Below the pieces are notes generated by a model that was not told where the DNA came from, made no database searches, and saw only the letters and a program-made list of their open reading frames with translations. Position numbers and translations under genes: made by a program. Shown here one piece after another: positions 1 to 5,434 of a stretch of DNA of 6,135 nt; within the stretch, counting starts at the first letter, position 1; each line of letters starts with the position of its first letter. Source of the stretch: Acidobacteriota bacterium (GTDB lineage Bacteria > Acidobacteriota > Blastocatellia > Pyrinomonadales > Pyrinomonadaceae); contig JACCVS010000525.1 in the NCBI GenBank assembly GCA_013698055.1, positions 1-6,135 on the forward strand, read 5' to 3'.

Positions 1-736
1 CGCTTTGCGCTATCTCGTTCTCATGGTGCGGGAAGACGAGATCAATCCCGCCAGCGTGAATGTCAAACGTCTCGCCTAAGTATTTCATGGACATGGCAGA
101 GCATTCGATATGCCAGCCGGGACGCCCACGCCCTAAAGAAGTGTCCCACGCCGGTTCATCCGGCGACTCTGCCACTTTCCAGAGAGCAAAATCTCGCGCG
201 TCCTCCTTGTCGTACTTGTCAGTGTCAACGCGCTCGCTCGCGCCCGCGATGTTGCCCGCGAAATTAATCTTGGAGAGCTTGCCGTATTCCGGAAACGAGC
301 TGATGCGGTAATAGATCGAATCATCGGAGCGATAAGCATGGCCGCGCTCTTCGAGGCGCTCAATCATCGAAACCATCTCGGGAATGTGGCGCGTGGCCCG
401 GGGCACGATGTCGGGACGTGCGCAGCCGAGCGCGTCGAAATCCTCCCACAGCGCGTCTATATATTTAGCCGTATATTCGTCAATCGTCACGCCGTTCTTT
501 TGCGAGAGCGCGATGATGCGGTCTTCCACATCCGTGATGTTCATCACGTGCGTCACGCGATAGCCTTTGAACCGTAGATAGCGGCTCAGGATGTCTGTGA
601 AGATATTCGAGCGGAAGTTGCCAATGTGCCCGTAATCCCAAACCGTCGGGCCACAGTAATACAACCGCACCTCGCCCTCATTGAGCGGACGAAACTCCTC
701 AAGCTGGCCGGAAAGTGTGTTTGTAAATTTCAGCAT
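1..736 (-). CDS. cysS: Cysteinyl-tRNA synthetase, N-terminal 245 residues (3' end outside window)
   Basis: This class I aminoacyl-tRNA synthetase charges tRNA-Cys with cysteine using ATP in the cytoplasm. The first 245 codons are present and the gene runs off the left edge, so roughly half of a typical 450-500-residue enzyme is missing. Visible hallmarks are CGPTV at residues 28-32, the HIGH-type ATP motif as HIGN (37-40), NITDVEDR shortly after it, WHIECSAMS (208-216) and HAGGIDLVFPHHENEIAQS (227-245). By family knowledge the active-site zinc is held by Cys28, Cys212, His237 and Glu241, matching the E. coli ligands Cys28, Cys209, His234 and Glu238; all four are present. The second ATP motif (KMSKS) would lie beyond the edge. 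The ATG at 736-734 fits because MLKFTNTLSG is a normal CysRS N-terminus. The ribosome-binding site is weak (GAGAG, 4 nt upstream). It lies downstream of thiL on the same strand and may be co-transcribed with it. Confidence 0.97.
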   Translation of the reverse strand, partial: MLKFTNTLSGQLEEFRPLNEGEVRLYYCGPTVWDYGHIGNFRSNIFTDILSRYLRFKGYRVTHVMNITDVEDRIIALSQKNGVTIDEYTAKYIDALWEDFDALGCARPDIVPRATRHIPEMVSMIERLEERGHAYRSDDSIYYRISSFPEYGKLSKINFAGNIAGASERVDTDKYDKEDARDFALWKVAESPDEPAWDTSLGRGRPGWHIECSAMSMKYLGETFDIHAGGIDLVFPHHENEIAQS

Positions 737-766
737 CTGTCTCTCGCTAAAGTTGTGTTCACAGAG

Positions 767-795
767 ATGATGCTGTGTCCGTGTTGGATAGTCAA
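767..795 (-). promoter_or_regulatory. Candidate sigma70-type promoter for cysS
   Basis: On the minus strand TTGACT (795-790) is followed after 17 nt by CATCAT (772-767). The -35 box matches 5 of 6 consensus bases and the -10 box 4 of 6. Transcription would start about 24 nt before the cysS ATG. The thiL-cysS gap shows no hairpin terminator, so read-through from thiL is equally possible. This is an inference from motif matching only. Confidence 0.35.
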
Positions 796-844
796 ATCTA
801 ATGTATAAGTCGAACGGGATTTCAGAAGGTGAGAGATCAAAAGA

Positions 845-928
845 TCAAAAATGACGAAAGCCGCCCGCTTCTAAATTCCACACGCGGGAACCTTCGGCGA
901 TTTGTATCCGTCCAGCATGTTCGTCACA
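845..928 (-). other. thiL: Out-of-frame ThiL C-terminal tail (apparent 1-nt deletion)
   Basis: In the -1 frame relative to thiL, the stretch from 928 down to 845 is open. It reads CDEHA, then GRIQIAEGSRVW, NLEAG and GFRHF before TGA at 847-845. ThiL proteins normally finish with a short strand, a polar turn and G-[FYW]-x-H-F, which this tail matches. The annotated frame instead gives DGYKSPKVPACGI and stops at TAG (873-871). The -1 frame is closed by TGA at 931-929, so the lost base must lie between about 928 and 913, near the end of IGDVTNML. No slippery heptamer is visible there, so programmed frameshifting is unlikely. A sequencing error or a genuine late frameshift fits better. Confidence 0.75.
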
Positions 929-1956
929 TCACCGATGTATGTCACGGGTACGCCGCCGACTTCGCGCGGGAGCCAACCGAGATCGCGGGGATAGATGGTG
1001 AAGAGCAACTCGAAATCTTCGCCACCATGCAGGGCAAGCAGGAGCGGATCGAGCGCGCGACGACCGCAGAGATTGATGACCTGCGGATCAATGGGGATGC
1101 GTGAGGCGTCAATAATCGCTCCCACACGGCTTGAGCGGCAGAGATGCGCGAGGTCGGAGGAAAGGCCGTCGCTGATGTCTATCATTGCCGTCGCCAGACG
1201 CTCTTCGCCGAGCGTCGTGCCCCATCTGACGCGCGGCTCAGGGCGAAGCTGGCGGAACAGCAGGTCTTCGACGGCGCGATAGTGAGGTGAGCGAGGGCGC
1301 TTCTTCCTCAAACGCGACCCGCGTTCGAGCAAGCTTAGTCCAGCCGCCGCGCCTCCGAGCGCACCCGTGACGAAGATGTGATCGCCGGGACGCGCGCCTG
1401 AGCGACGAACGGCGCTTGAGCGCGGCGTTTCACCGAGAACGATTGAATCAATGACGATTCGCTCGGGCGTGCGCGACACATCGCCGCCGATGAGCGCGAC
1501 GTTATAGCTGTCGGCAAGAGCGAAGAAGCCATCGTACATCTCGTCAACGAAGTCAGAGTTCCAGATATCCTGCGGCACGCCAATGGAGAGCAGCGCGTAA
1601 CGCGGGCATGCACCCATCGCCGCGATGTCGGAGAGCGAGACGGCGAGTGCCTTGTAGCCGAGTAGCCAGGGTGTCGTTGTGTTGAGACGAAAATCTATGT
1701 CTTCGACCAGAAGGTCGGCGGTGATGACCGTCTCGCGGCCTTGTTGCTGTCCGATGACAGCGGCGTCGTCCCCGATACCGAGGAAAAGGGATGAGGGAGG
1801 ACGAAGGGATGAGGGATGAGGGATGAGGGATGAACGGAAGCCTTTTGATTCTTCGCGTTGATTTAATGCGCGCTGCCGGATGCGTTCAATGAAATCGAAC
1901 TCACTGCGTGACGGAGGAATAGAACGAGAATCTTTTTCTTTTTCTTCATCCCTCAT
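871..1956 (-). CDS. thiL: Thiamine-monophosphate kinase, with repeat-derived N-terminus and apparent C-terminal frameshift
   Basis: ThiL phosphorylates thiamine monophosphate with ATP to give thiamine diphosphate, the last step of cofactor synthesis, in the cytoplasm. The 361-residue reading frame shows the AIRS/PurM-like kinase motifs in order: SEFDFIERI (18-26), GIGDDAAVIG (60-69), TADLLVEDIDF (79-89), SLSDIAAMGA (107-116), GGDVSR (157-162), DISDGLSSD (260-268) and GGEDFELLF (311-319). The Asp residues of GDDAAV, SD, GGD and DISDG bind Mg-ATP in this family. There are two oddities. Residues 41-58 are a Ser/Pro/Leu-rich insert encoded by a heptamer repeat, and the start codon lies in an inverted copy of that repeat. 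The last 13 residues (349-361) look wrong for the family, while the -1 frame gives a proper tail ending GFRHF and stopping at 845. The ATG at 1956 is the only reasonable start, because an in-frame TGA lies two codons upstream. It follows the aminotransferase gene by 18 nt, probably in one operon. Confidence 0.93.
   Translation of the reverse strand: MRDEEKEKDSRSIPPSRSEFDFIERIRQRALNQREESKGFRSSLIPHPSSLRPPSSLFLGIGDDAAVIGQQQGRETVITADLLVEDIDFRLNTTTPWLLGYKALAVSLSDIAAMGACPRYALLSIGVPQDIWNSDFVDEMYDGFFALADSYNVALIGGDVSRTPERIVIDSIVLGETPRSSAVRRSGARPGDHIFVTGALGGAAAGLSLLERGSRLRKKRPRSPHYRAVEDLLFRQLRPEPRVRWGTTLGEERLATAMIDISDGLSSDLAHLCRSSRVGAIIDASRIPIDPQVINLCGRRALDPLLLALHGGEDFELLFTIYPRDLGWLPREVGGVPVTYIGDVTNMLDGYKSPKVPACGI
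1786..1798 (+). repeat. Degenerate heptamer repeat fragment inside thiL
   Basis: AAGGGATGAGGGA at 1786-1798 copies the start of the main repeat arm beginning at 1804, separated from it by GGACG. It is translated on the minus strand as part of PPSSLF in ThiL. It suggests a longer tandem array that has partly decayed. Confidence 0.7.
1803..1834 (+). repeat. Heptamer repeat (GGGATGA)x4, left arm of a 32-bp inverted repeat
   Basis: Reading GAA, then four GGGATGA units, then A, this 32-bp block is the exact reverse complement of 1945-1976. Since 7 is not a multiple of 3, the array is read in rotating frame on the minus strand and yields SSLIPHPSSL at ThiL residues 42-51. It sits in frame between the first helix of ThiL and the GDDAAV motif, so the kinase frame stays open. 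The four GGG tracts on the plus strand are spaced by ATGA. Confidence 0.95.
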
Positions 1957-1976
1957 CCCTCATCCCTCATCCCTTC
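1945..1976 (-). repeat. Heptamer repeat (GGGATGA)x4, right arm, spanning the aminotransferase-thiL junction
   Basis: Written on the minus strand this arm is GAA, four GGGATGA units, then A, identical in 32 of 32 positions to the plus-strand text of 1803-1834. The arms are inverted and 110 bp apart (1835-1944). The arm overlaps the last two bases of the aminotransferase TGA (1977-1975), fills the 18-nt gap, and includes the thiL ribosome-binding site and ATG. In the operon mRNA the two arms could pair into a 32-bp stem that hides the thiL start. Confidence 0.95.
1954..1968 (-). promoter_or_regulatory. thiL ribosome-binding site and start, supplied by the heptamer repeat
   Basis: On the minus strand GAGGG (1968-1964) stands 7 nt before the ATG at 1956-1954, a near-ideal Shine-Dalgarno spacing. 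Each GGGATGA unit contains an ATG preceded by a purine-rich core, so several candidate starts occur in different frames. Only the ATG at 1956 is in frame with the kinase. The next codon upstream is GGG, and the one before it is TGA. Confidence 0.7.
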
Positions 1977-3144
1977 AAAGATTCCGGCGTAGGGAATCGA
2001 GTCCGGCTTCAATGGTTTCAAGAGAGGTCGAGAAGGAAAACCGCAGATGGCCTTCTCCGTGTTCGCCGAAGACAATGCCGGGGACGGTTGCGACTTGCGC
2101 GCGGTCAAGCAGGATGTCTGCGGCCTTGCGGCTGTCCGCGTGAATGCGTGTCACATCAGGAAAGGCATAAAAGGCTCCGGCAGGACTCTCGCAGGGCAGA
2201 CCGACTTCGTTCAGTCCAGCTAAAAGAAGATTGCGCCGCTCAAGATAAGCAACGCGATTCTTTTCCAGAAAATCGGAGGGCGTGGTAAAGGCAGCGAGCG
2301 CAGCCCACTGTGTTGGCGTCGAGACTCCGTTAGTTGAATAGAGTAAGGTCTTGCGCATCCCAGTCATCCAGGGTTCTGTCGCCACAGCATAGCCGAGCCG
2401 CCAGCCCGTCATAGCGTAGGATTTCGAGAGCGTATAGGAAGTTATCGTCCTTTCCATCATACCGTCGAGCGAGGCGATGGAGACGTGCTCGCCATCATAG
2501 ACGAGGTCTTCATAGGCTTCGTCGGCGACGACGACCAGATCACGTTCCTGCGCGAACCGCGAGACCTCTTCGGCTTCGGCGCGCGTGAAGACGACGCCGC
2601 TTGGATTTGTCGGCGTGTTGTAATAGATGGCGCGTGTTTGCGCCGTGCTGTATCGCGTGAGCGTCGCAGCGAATCCATCGCGCCTCGCTTCGTTTGTCGG
2701 GACGAGGACGGTTCTGCCCTGACAATGCGAGATGAGGTCTTTGATCGGCGTCCAGTATGGAGAGAAGACGAGGACTTCATCATTCGGATTGATAGTTAAC
2801 TGAAACGCACCGAAGAGTCCCTGCATCCCTCCGTTGAGAATTATCACGTCCTCTTGACTGGCCGGAATAAGGTTTTTCTCGCGGAGCTTGTCGGCGATTG
2901 CCGCGCGCAGTTCAGCAATGCCGGAGGAAGGCGCGTAGCGTGTCTTGTTTTCCGAGAGGGCGCGCGTCATGGCTTCTTTGATATGGTCGGGGGTGAAGAC
3001 ATTAGGCTCGCCGCCTTCAAACTGGTGAACAGTCGCCCCTCCGGCGCGCAGCTCCATAATCCGGTTGCGGACATTGACGATGTCGGAAAAGCCTACCCCG
3101 TCGAGACGCTCGGCTAGGCGAAAAACTGTTGGGGATGTGGACAC
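1975..3144 (-). CDS. PLP-dependent aminotransferase, class I fold (aspartate aminotransferase-like)
   Basis: This is a fold-type I pyridoxal-phosphate enzyme that transfers an amino group between an amino acid and a 2-oxo acid in the cytoplasm. Its 389 residues are the usual length. Key features are the N-terminal substrate segment FEGGEPNVFTP (42-52), GGMQGLFGAF (105-114, phosphate-side helix), Tyr130 in FSPYW (stacks on PLP), NTPTNPSG (176-183, with Asn180), DEAYEDLVYD (208-217, with Asp208 and Tyr211), SKSYAMTGWRLGY (240-252, with PLP-binding Lys241 and Arg249), and Arg368 in LRFSFS, which should bind the substrate carboxylate. The pattern fits the aspartate aminotransferase Ig-like group. 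The exact amino donor cannot be read from the sequence, so no symbol is given. Translation starts at GTG (3144-3142) with GGAGG (3161-3157) 12 nt upstream, and no other usable start lies nearby. The TGA at 1977-1975 touches the heptamer repeat that carries the thiL start, so the two genes are probably co-transcribed. Confidence 0.94.
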   Translation of the reverse strand: MSTSPTVFRLAERLDGVGFSDIVNVRNRIMELRAGGATVHQFEGGEPNVFTPDHIKEAMTRALSENKTRYAPSSGIAELRAAIADKLREKNLIPASQEDVIILNGGMQGLFGAFQLTINPNDEVLVFSPYWTPIKDLISHCQGRTVLVPTNEARRDGFAATLTRYSTAQTRAIYYNTPTNPSGVVFTRAEAEEVSRFAQERDLVVVADEAYEDLVYDGEHVSIASLDGMMERTITSYTLSKSYAMTGWRLGYAVATEPWMTGMRKTLLYSTNGVSTPTQWAALAAFTTPSDFLEKNRVAYLERRNLLLAGLNEVGLPCESPAGAFYAFPDVTRIHADSRKAADILLDRAQVATVPGIVFGEHGEGHLRFSFSTSLETIEAGLDSLRRNL

Positions 3145-3189
3145 GTCGGCGGTGAACCTCCAAAGAATTTTGAGCGTGAAAGAAGCCGG

Positions 3190-3219
3190 ATTATAGCTTG
3201 CTGCCTCGATTGGCGTCCA
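3190..3219 (-). promoter_or_regulatory. Sigma70-type promoter for the aminotransferase-thiL unit
   Basis: On the minus strand TGGACG (3219-3214) and a perfect TATAAT (3195-3190) are separated by 18 nt. Transcription would start near 3183, giving a leader of about 40 nt before the GTG start at 3144. The -10 box is the strongest in this intergenic region. The -35 box matches 4 of 6 consensus bases. Confidence 0.6.
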
Positions 3220-3297
3220 CCGTGAGCAATTAATAATGAGACACCAAGCGCCGCTCCTTAGTGGCTCCGGTCATACTTTCGCAGCCGGAAGGGTGAG

Positions 3298-3324
3298 GAT
3301 ATGGTGTTACTTTTGTGCCATATC
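3298..3324. repeat. Perfect 7-bp inverted repeat with 13-nt spacer
   Basis: GATATGG (3298-3304) and CCATATC (3318-3324) are exact reverse complements separated by 13 nt, so the half-site centres are 20 bp apart, about two helical turns. It could be an operator for a dimeric regulator or a small RNA hairpin in a leader transcript. A stem this short can also arise by chance in an AT-rich stretch. Confidence 0.4.
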
Positions 3325-3531
3325 GTGCAGAGCCTGCTTGAACAGAATGAGGAACCGACGACGGCTTATTACGATTTGATTGTAATTTTGGAATTCCCCC
3401 TTAGAAAATTCATCCAGAACACCCATCCGCGTCTGAGAGAATTCAGAATTGCTCTTGTTCAGGAACGATGTTTGCTGCTTTACATGCCAGGCTAAAGCCA
3501 AAAAGTTTACGTAGAGGGGACCCAACCTATT

Positions 3532-4149
3532 ATGAACCTGAAAGATAAAATCATTCCTGTTGCTCTCGTGGCCGCTTTATTAGGTGGCTCTGTTGGAGCT
3601 ATTGTCTCACGCAAAAGCACGGAGCCTGCGACGGCAGCCGGTTACACCAGAACGCCTTCGTCCAGTTTATTTGATGACCAGAATACACGCCTGATTTCGG
3701 ATGGCGATAATTCGAGGACGGCAGATCAAGGCGATTTGCTCGCATCAAAAACTGATAACGCTGAAGACCCAACTAGCTATCGCTCTGGATTTTTGGATGG
3801 CTTCATGGCTGCTCGTGACCGCACCGCACCGACAAGGAGCGTCGTGACTGAGCGAACTGTTGTTCCGGCTAATCGCGTTGTGTACAGGAATGCGCCGGTG
3901 CAAAGACGCAGCTACAGTCGTGCAAGCAATTCACGGCAGGTCTATTACGATTACAACAATCAGCCTCGCAAGCGTTCCTTCTGGCAAAAGCACCGTGATA
4001 AGTTGACGGTAGCGATGGGCGCGGGCGGCGGCGCACTGGTTGGCTCGTTGATCGGTGGTAAGAAAGGCGCGGCGATTGGTGCGCTCGGCGGCGGCGGCGG
4101 CGCAGCCCTTTACACCTACAAAATCCGTAAGCGTAATCGCAATTACTAA
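3532..4149 (+). CDS. Membrane-associated glycine-zipper (YMGG-like) protein
   Basis: The function is unknown. The 205-residue protein has a short basic start (MNLKDK), one hydrophobic segment at about 7-25 (signal anchor or uncleaved signal), and a low-complexity polar middle rich in Ser, Asp, Arg and Tyr (26-145). A basic stretch (PRKRSFWQKHRDK, 145-157) leads into a glycine zipper at 159-196, where GAGGG, GSLIGG, GAAIGALGGGGG and AALYTY give repeated GxxxG-type spacing. The tail is basic (KIRKRNRNY). Such zippers pack helices in membranes and often mediate oligomerisation in envelope proteins. The KHRDKLTV lead-in followed by the zipper is a form I associate with Acidobacteriota. The ATG at 3532 follows GAGGGG about 12 nt upstream. 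The protease gene starts 20 nt after the stop, which suggests a two-gene transcript and a shared envelope role. Placement in the inner or outer membrane cannot be decided from the sequence. Confidence 0.85.
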   Translation: MNLKDKIIPVALVAALLGGSVGAIVSRKSTEPATAAGYTRTPSSSLFDDQNTRLISDGDNSRTADQGDLLASKTDNAEDPTSYRSGFLDGFMAARDRTAPTRSVVTERTVVPANRVVYRNAPVQRRSYSRASNSRQVYYDYNNQPRKRSFWQKHRDKLTVAMGAGGGALVGSLIGGKKGAAIGALGGGGGAALYTYKIRKRNRNY

Positions 4150-4169
4150 CCGTATCAGGCAGGCGCGTG

Positions 4170-5192
4170 ATGCTTAACTTGAAGAGATTTGCGCGCTGCT
4201 GCGCTTCTTCAGTTCTTCTTCTCATCCCGGCAGCAAACATTTGGGCAGTTCCACTTAGTGGGACTGCCTATTTGTGTGCGCAATCGCCGGTTGCTGCGAA
4301 GGCATCCGTCGGCTCAGGAAAAGCTAATGCTGTTACTGTCGCAAAAAGGAAAAATTCGGCAGTAGCCGGACTTCCGCGCGTAGTTCGCTTCCGCGAGGAG
4401 GAAGGTCGAGGACTACTGGTTAGCGCATGGGTCAATGGCGCTGGCCCTTTCACCTTTGCGATTGATACCGGAGCGGGTGCAACCATCCTTTCGAGGCGCG
4501 TGGCGGATCAAGCGCAGGTTTCTGTGAATGACAAACGACCCATGATGATCGGGGGACTCAGCGGCACAGGCGCTGTTGCAAGCTATGAAGCGATTGTCCG
4601 CAGCCTTGCGTTGGGCGATGAACAGAATCTCCTTTCATCAAACGGGCTTGTTTTAATTACAGACAGGCTCGCTCCCGGAGTTGACGGTGTCCTCGACCCT
4701 GTAGGTGCATACGGGCTGCTCGGTTTTGAGATAAACATGGTGCATGGTGAATTGACGGCCTTTGATGCGCGCCTAACGCCACTCCGGCGCGGGATAAATC
4801 TTCCAGCAGATGGGACAATTGTCTCATGGCTGATGGACGGGCAAAGCCGTCGCCCGTTTGTCATGCTCGAAGGCGGAAGGCGCGCCCTGCTCGACACCGG
4901 ATCAGGATTCGGCCTCGCCGTTACCGCAGATGCCGCCCGCTCGCTCGGAATCGTTCCGGGTAATGGAAGAAGGCGTGGTGATGTAAGGGATTTAGCGGGT
5001 GGAAGTATTCCGGCACACAGAATTGCTCCGGCAACCATTCGTCTCGGCGCGTTGGTTTTGCGCGGAATCCCCACAGATTTATTGCCAAGCGCCAGGGCAG
5101 GCTCGCCCGTTCTGCTCGGTCGTGATGCGTTGCGTCCGTTTCGTCTCAGCTTTGATCCCATCAACCGCTTAATCAAAATCATGCCGGGTTGA
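4170..5192 (+). CDS. Exported retropepsin-like aspartic protease with two DTG motifs
   Basis: This is a predicted aspartic peptidase of the retropepsin-like superfamily, probably acting in the periplasm or at the cell surface. Residues here are numbered from a possible GTG start at 4167. The ATG at 4170, one codon later, is preferred because AGG lies 6 nt before it, giving 340 residues. The N-terminus has a signal peptide: basic KRFAR, a hydrophobic core to about residue 27 and a likely cleavage near NIWA. A variable linker (about 35-70) follows. The first lobe (about 72-200) holds FAIDTGAGATILS with Asp100 and the hydrophobic-Gly motif GLLGFEIN (183-190). The second lobe (about 228-340) holds ALLDTGSGFGLAV with Asp243 and VLLGRDALRPF (316-326). 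Bacterial retropepsin-like proteins usually carry one DTG and dimerise. Two in one chain would allow a pepsin-like internal active site. It lies 20 nt after the glycine-zipper gene. Substrate unknown. Confidence 0.85.
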   Translation: MLNLKRFARCCASSVLLLIPAANIWAVPLSGTAYLCAQSPVAAKASVGSGKANAVTVAKRKNSAVAGLPRVVRFREEEGRGLLVSAWVNGAGPFTFAIDTGAGATILSRRVADQAQVSVNDKRPMMIGGLSGTGAVASYEAIVRSLALGDEQNLLSSNGLVLITDRLAPGVDGVLDPVGAYGLLGFEINMVHGELTAFDARLTPLRRGINLPADGTIVSWLMDGQSRRPFVMLEGGRRALLDTGSGFGLAVTADAARSLGIVPGNGRRRGDVRDLAGGSIPAHRIAPATIRLGALVLRGIPTDLLPSARAGSPVLLGRDALRPFRLSFDPINRLIKIMPG

Positions 5193-5297
5193 TTAATTGC
5201 CCACATCTTGGTCATCCCGCCGACCTTTGACGTATAACCTCAAGAAGATAGAAGCAATTACTGCTTGTCCGTCGAGTTAAGTTCCTGTGGAAAAGTA

Positions 5298-5327
5298 TTG
5301 ACACGCAAACACGCGCGCGAGTAACAT
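5298..5327 (+). promoter_or_regulatory. Sigma70-type promoter upstream of the MerR-type gene
   Basis: A perfect TTGACA (5298-5303) is followed after 18 nt by TAACAT (5322-5327), a 4-of-6 match to the -10 consensus. Transcription would begin near 5334, leaving a leader of about 100 nt. The 18-nt spacer is GC-rich with alternating CG steps (CGCGCG). The rest of 5193-5434 holds no gene and no clear terminator for the protease gene. Confidence 0.6.
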
Positions 5328-5434
5328 GGGCGGCAGCGTGAGAAAGAACGCTCGCTCATCCGAAGCGGCGTCCAGCAGTTTCTCTTACAATTGCCAGCAA
5401 AAACGGGCACGTTTCCAGAAGGGTCTCTCGAACC

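Larger units (their letters stand above)
3145..3531. other. 387-bp divergent intergenic region, no convincing gene
   Basis: This gap separates the minus-strand aminotransferase from the plus-strand glycine-zipper gene. It is more AT-rich than the flanking genes. Its right side holds the aminotransferase promoter and a 7-bp inverted repeat (3298-3324). There are two mutually overlapping small ORFs, 3301-3495 on plus (64 codons) and 3307-3525 on minus (72 codons). Neither resembles a family I recognise. The plus ORF has purine-rich text before its ATG (GAAGGGTGAGG), which is why it was considered. I see no clear promoter for the glycine-zipper gene, although one must lie here or upstream of the small ORF. 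Confidence 0.6.

Noticed and set aside
133..577. Open frames on both strands (60-311 and 338-577 plus, 133-363 minus)
   Set aside because: They are shadows of cysS, whose minus-strand frame is continuous through the whole region with all CysRS motifs.
835..850. Tandem GATCAAAA-GATCAAAA downstream of thiL
   Set aside because: There are only two 8-bp copies, and they overlap the end of the frameshifted thiL tail. No palindromic arrangement or clear role is visible.
1786..1976. CRISPR-like or mobile-element interpretation of the heptamer blocks
   Set aside because: The units are contiguous 7-mers without spacers, there are only two inverted blocks, and the interval encodes normal ThiL sequence with no transposase or target duplication.
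3307..3525. 72-codon minus-strand ORF in the divergent intergenic region
   Set aside because: It overlaps the plus-strand small ORF, resembles no family I know, and lies where its transcript would run into the aminotransferase promoter. Codon use gives no support.
4583..5215. 210-codon minus-strand ORF opposite the protease gene
   Set aside because: It is antisense to a clear aspartic protease, and its Arg/Pro/Ser-rich composition is typical of a shadow frame in GC-rich DNA.
5251..5267. Possible terminator hairpin AAGCA-ATTAC-TGCTT after the protease gene
   Set aside because: The stem is only 5 bp, has low GC, and is not followed by a T run.
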